NCBI GenBank assembly: GCA_010015675.1
Contig: ML976979.1
Span: 1,225,511-1,255,063 of the forward strand
Direction of reading: 5' to 3'
From: Byssothecium circinans
Lineage: Eukaryota > Ascomycota > Dothideomycetes > Pleosporales > Massarinaceae
Length of the DNA: 29,553 nt
Shown: in pieces, positions 29,494 through 29,553 of the stretch
Layout of the letters: each line of letters begins with the position of its first letter
Numbering within the stretch: the stretch's first letter is position 1
The notes under the pieces: generated by a model
The model's input: only the letters and a program-made list of their open reading frames with translations
Databases searched by the model: none
What the model was told of the DNA's origin: nothing
Translations under genes and position numbers: made by a program

Positions 29494-29553
29494 TAGACTT
29501 GTCAACAATCAACTCAACTCAATTTGACCATCAAAATTGAGTTGAGTTGCATT
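29494..29553 (+). mobile_element. Left terminus of a second hAT-like element (cut by window edge)
   Basis: TAGACTTGTCAACAATCAA at 29494-29512 matches the right-end inverted repeat of the hAT element at 25652-25672 at all but the first of its first 19 bases. The sequence inward is different: CAACTCAACTC-type repeats replace the CAATCAAGC ones. It therefore looks like a related but distinct family or a short non-autonomous derivative. The other end and the target duplication are outside the window. It begins ten bases upstream of the GGPP synthase start codon. Confidence 0.7.
29510..29549. repeat. Subterminal hairpin in the second hAT-like end
   Basis: CAACTCAACTCAATTTGA (29510-29527) is followed after three bases by its reverse complement with one extra base (29531-29549), giving an 18-bp stem with a 3-nt loop and a single bulge. 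Confidence 0.85.

Noticed and set aside
1..29553. CRISPR arrays, bacterial operons, riboswitches, rRNA
   Set aside because: Nothing of the kind is visible, and the gene structure is that of a fungal nuclear chromosome.

Overview
The window is nuclear DNA of a filamentous ascomycete (Pezizomycotina; a dothideomycete is my best guess). It shows short GT-AG introns of about 47-90 nt with CTAAC-like branch sites, a HET-domain gene, fungal P450 and GGPP synthase genes, pogo/Fot1-like and hAT transposons, and point-mutation decay that looks like RIP. The species is an inference; no gene here fixes it.

Layout. 1-377 is the right end of a pogo/Fot1-like element cut by the window edge. 546-2640 is a HET-domain gene. 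3136-3936 (-) is a proline-rich protein of unknown function. 4366-6584 (-) is MCM5, and 7308-10698 (+) is the GARP subunit Vps54. These two housekeeping genes share a 723-bp divergent promoter that carries an ACGCGT MCB box close to MCM5. 10.7-13.7 kb is gene-poor, with a doubtful low-complexity ORF, an orphan exon and one small unrecognised ORF.

13.8-18.6 kb is the most unusual part. Four successive same-strand genes encode small soluble helical proteins I do not recognise. Three of the four share an exactly spaced core promoter, TGA[G/C]TCA-N8-TATAAA. Two, possibly three, of them carry an in-frame stop after which the same frame stays open. This looks like an array of lineage-specific genes under common control, partly decaying or partly mis-modelled.

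18.9-20.2 kb (-) is a decayed unrecognised gene. 20.7-22.4 kb (-) is a five-exon cytochrome P450 (TRI11/CYP65-like) broken by one extra base. A complete 3,051-bp hAT element (TSD TACACACC) sits just upstream of it; its 849-codon transposase frame has 18 in-frame stops and no frameshift. Forty bp further on lies a 2,099-bp pogo/Fot1-like element with perfect 43-bp inverted repeats and a broken transposase. 28.2-29.5 kb (-) is an intact four-exon geranylgeranyl diphosphate synthase, with the terminus of a second hAT-like element ten bases upstream of its start codon. The P450 and GGPP synthase may be pieces of a diterpenoid biosynthetic locus that transposons have invaded; the rest would lie beyond the window.
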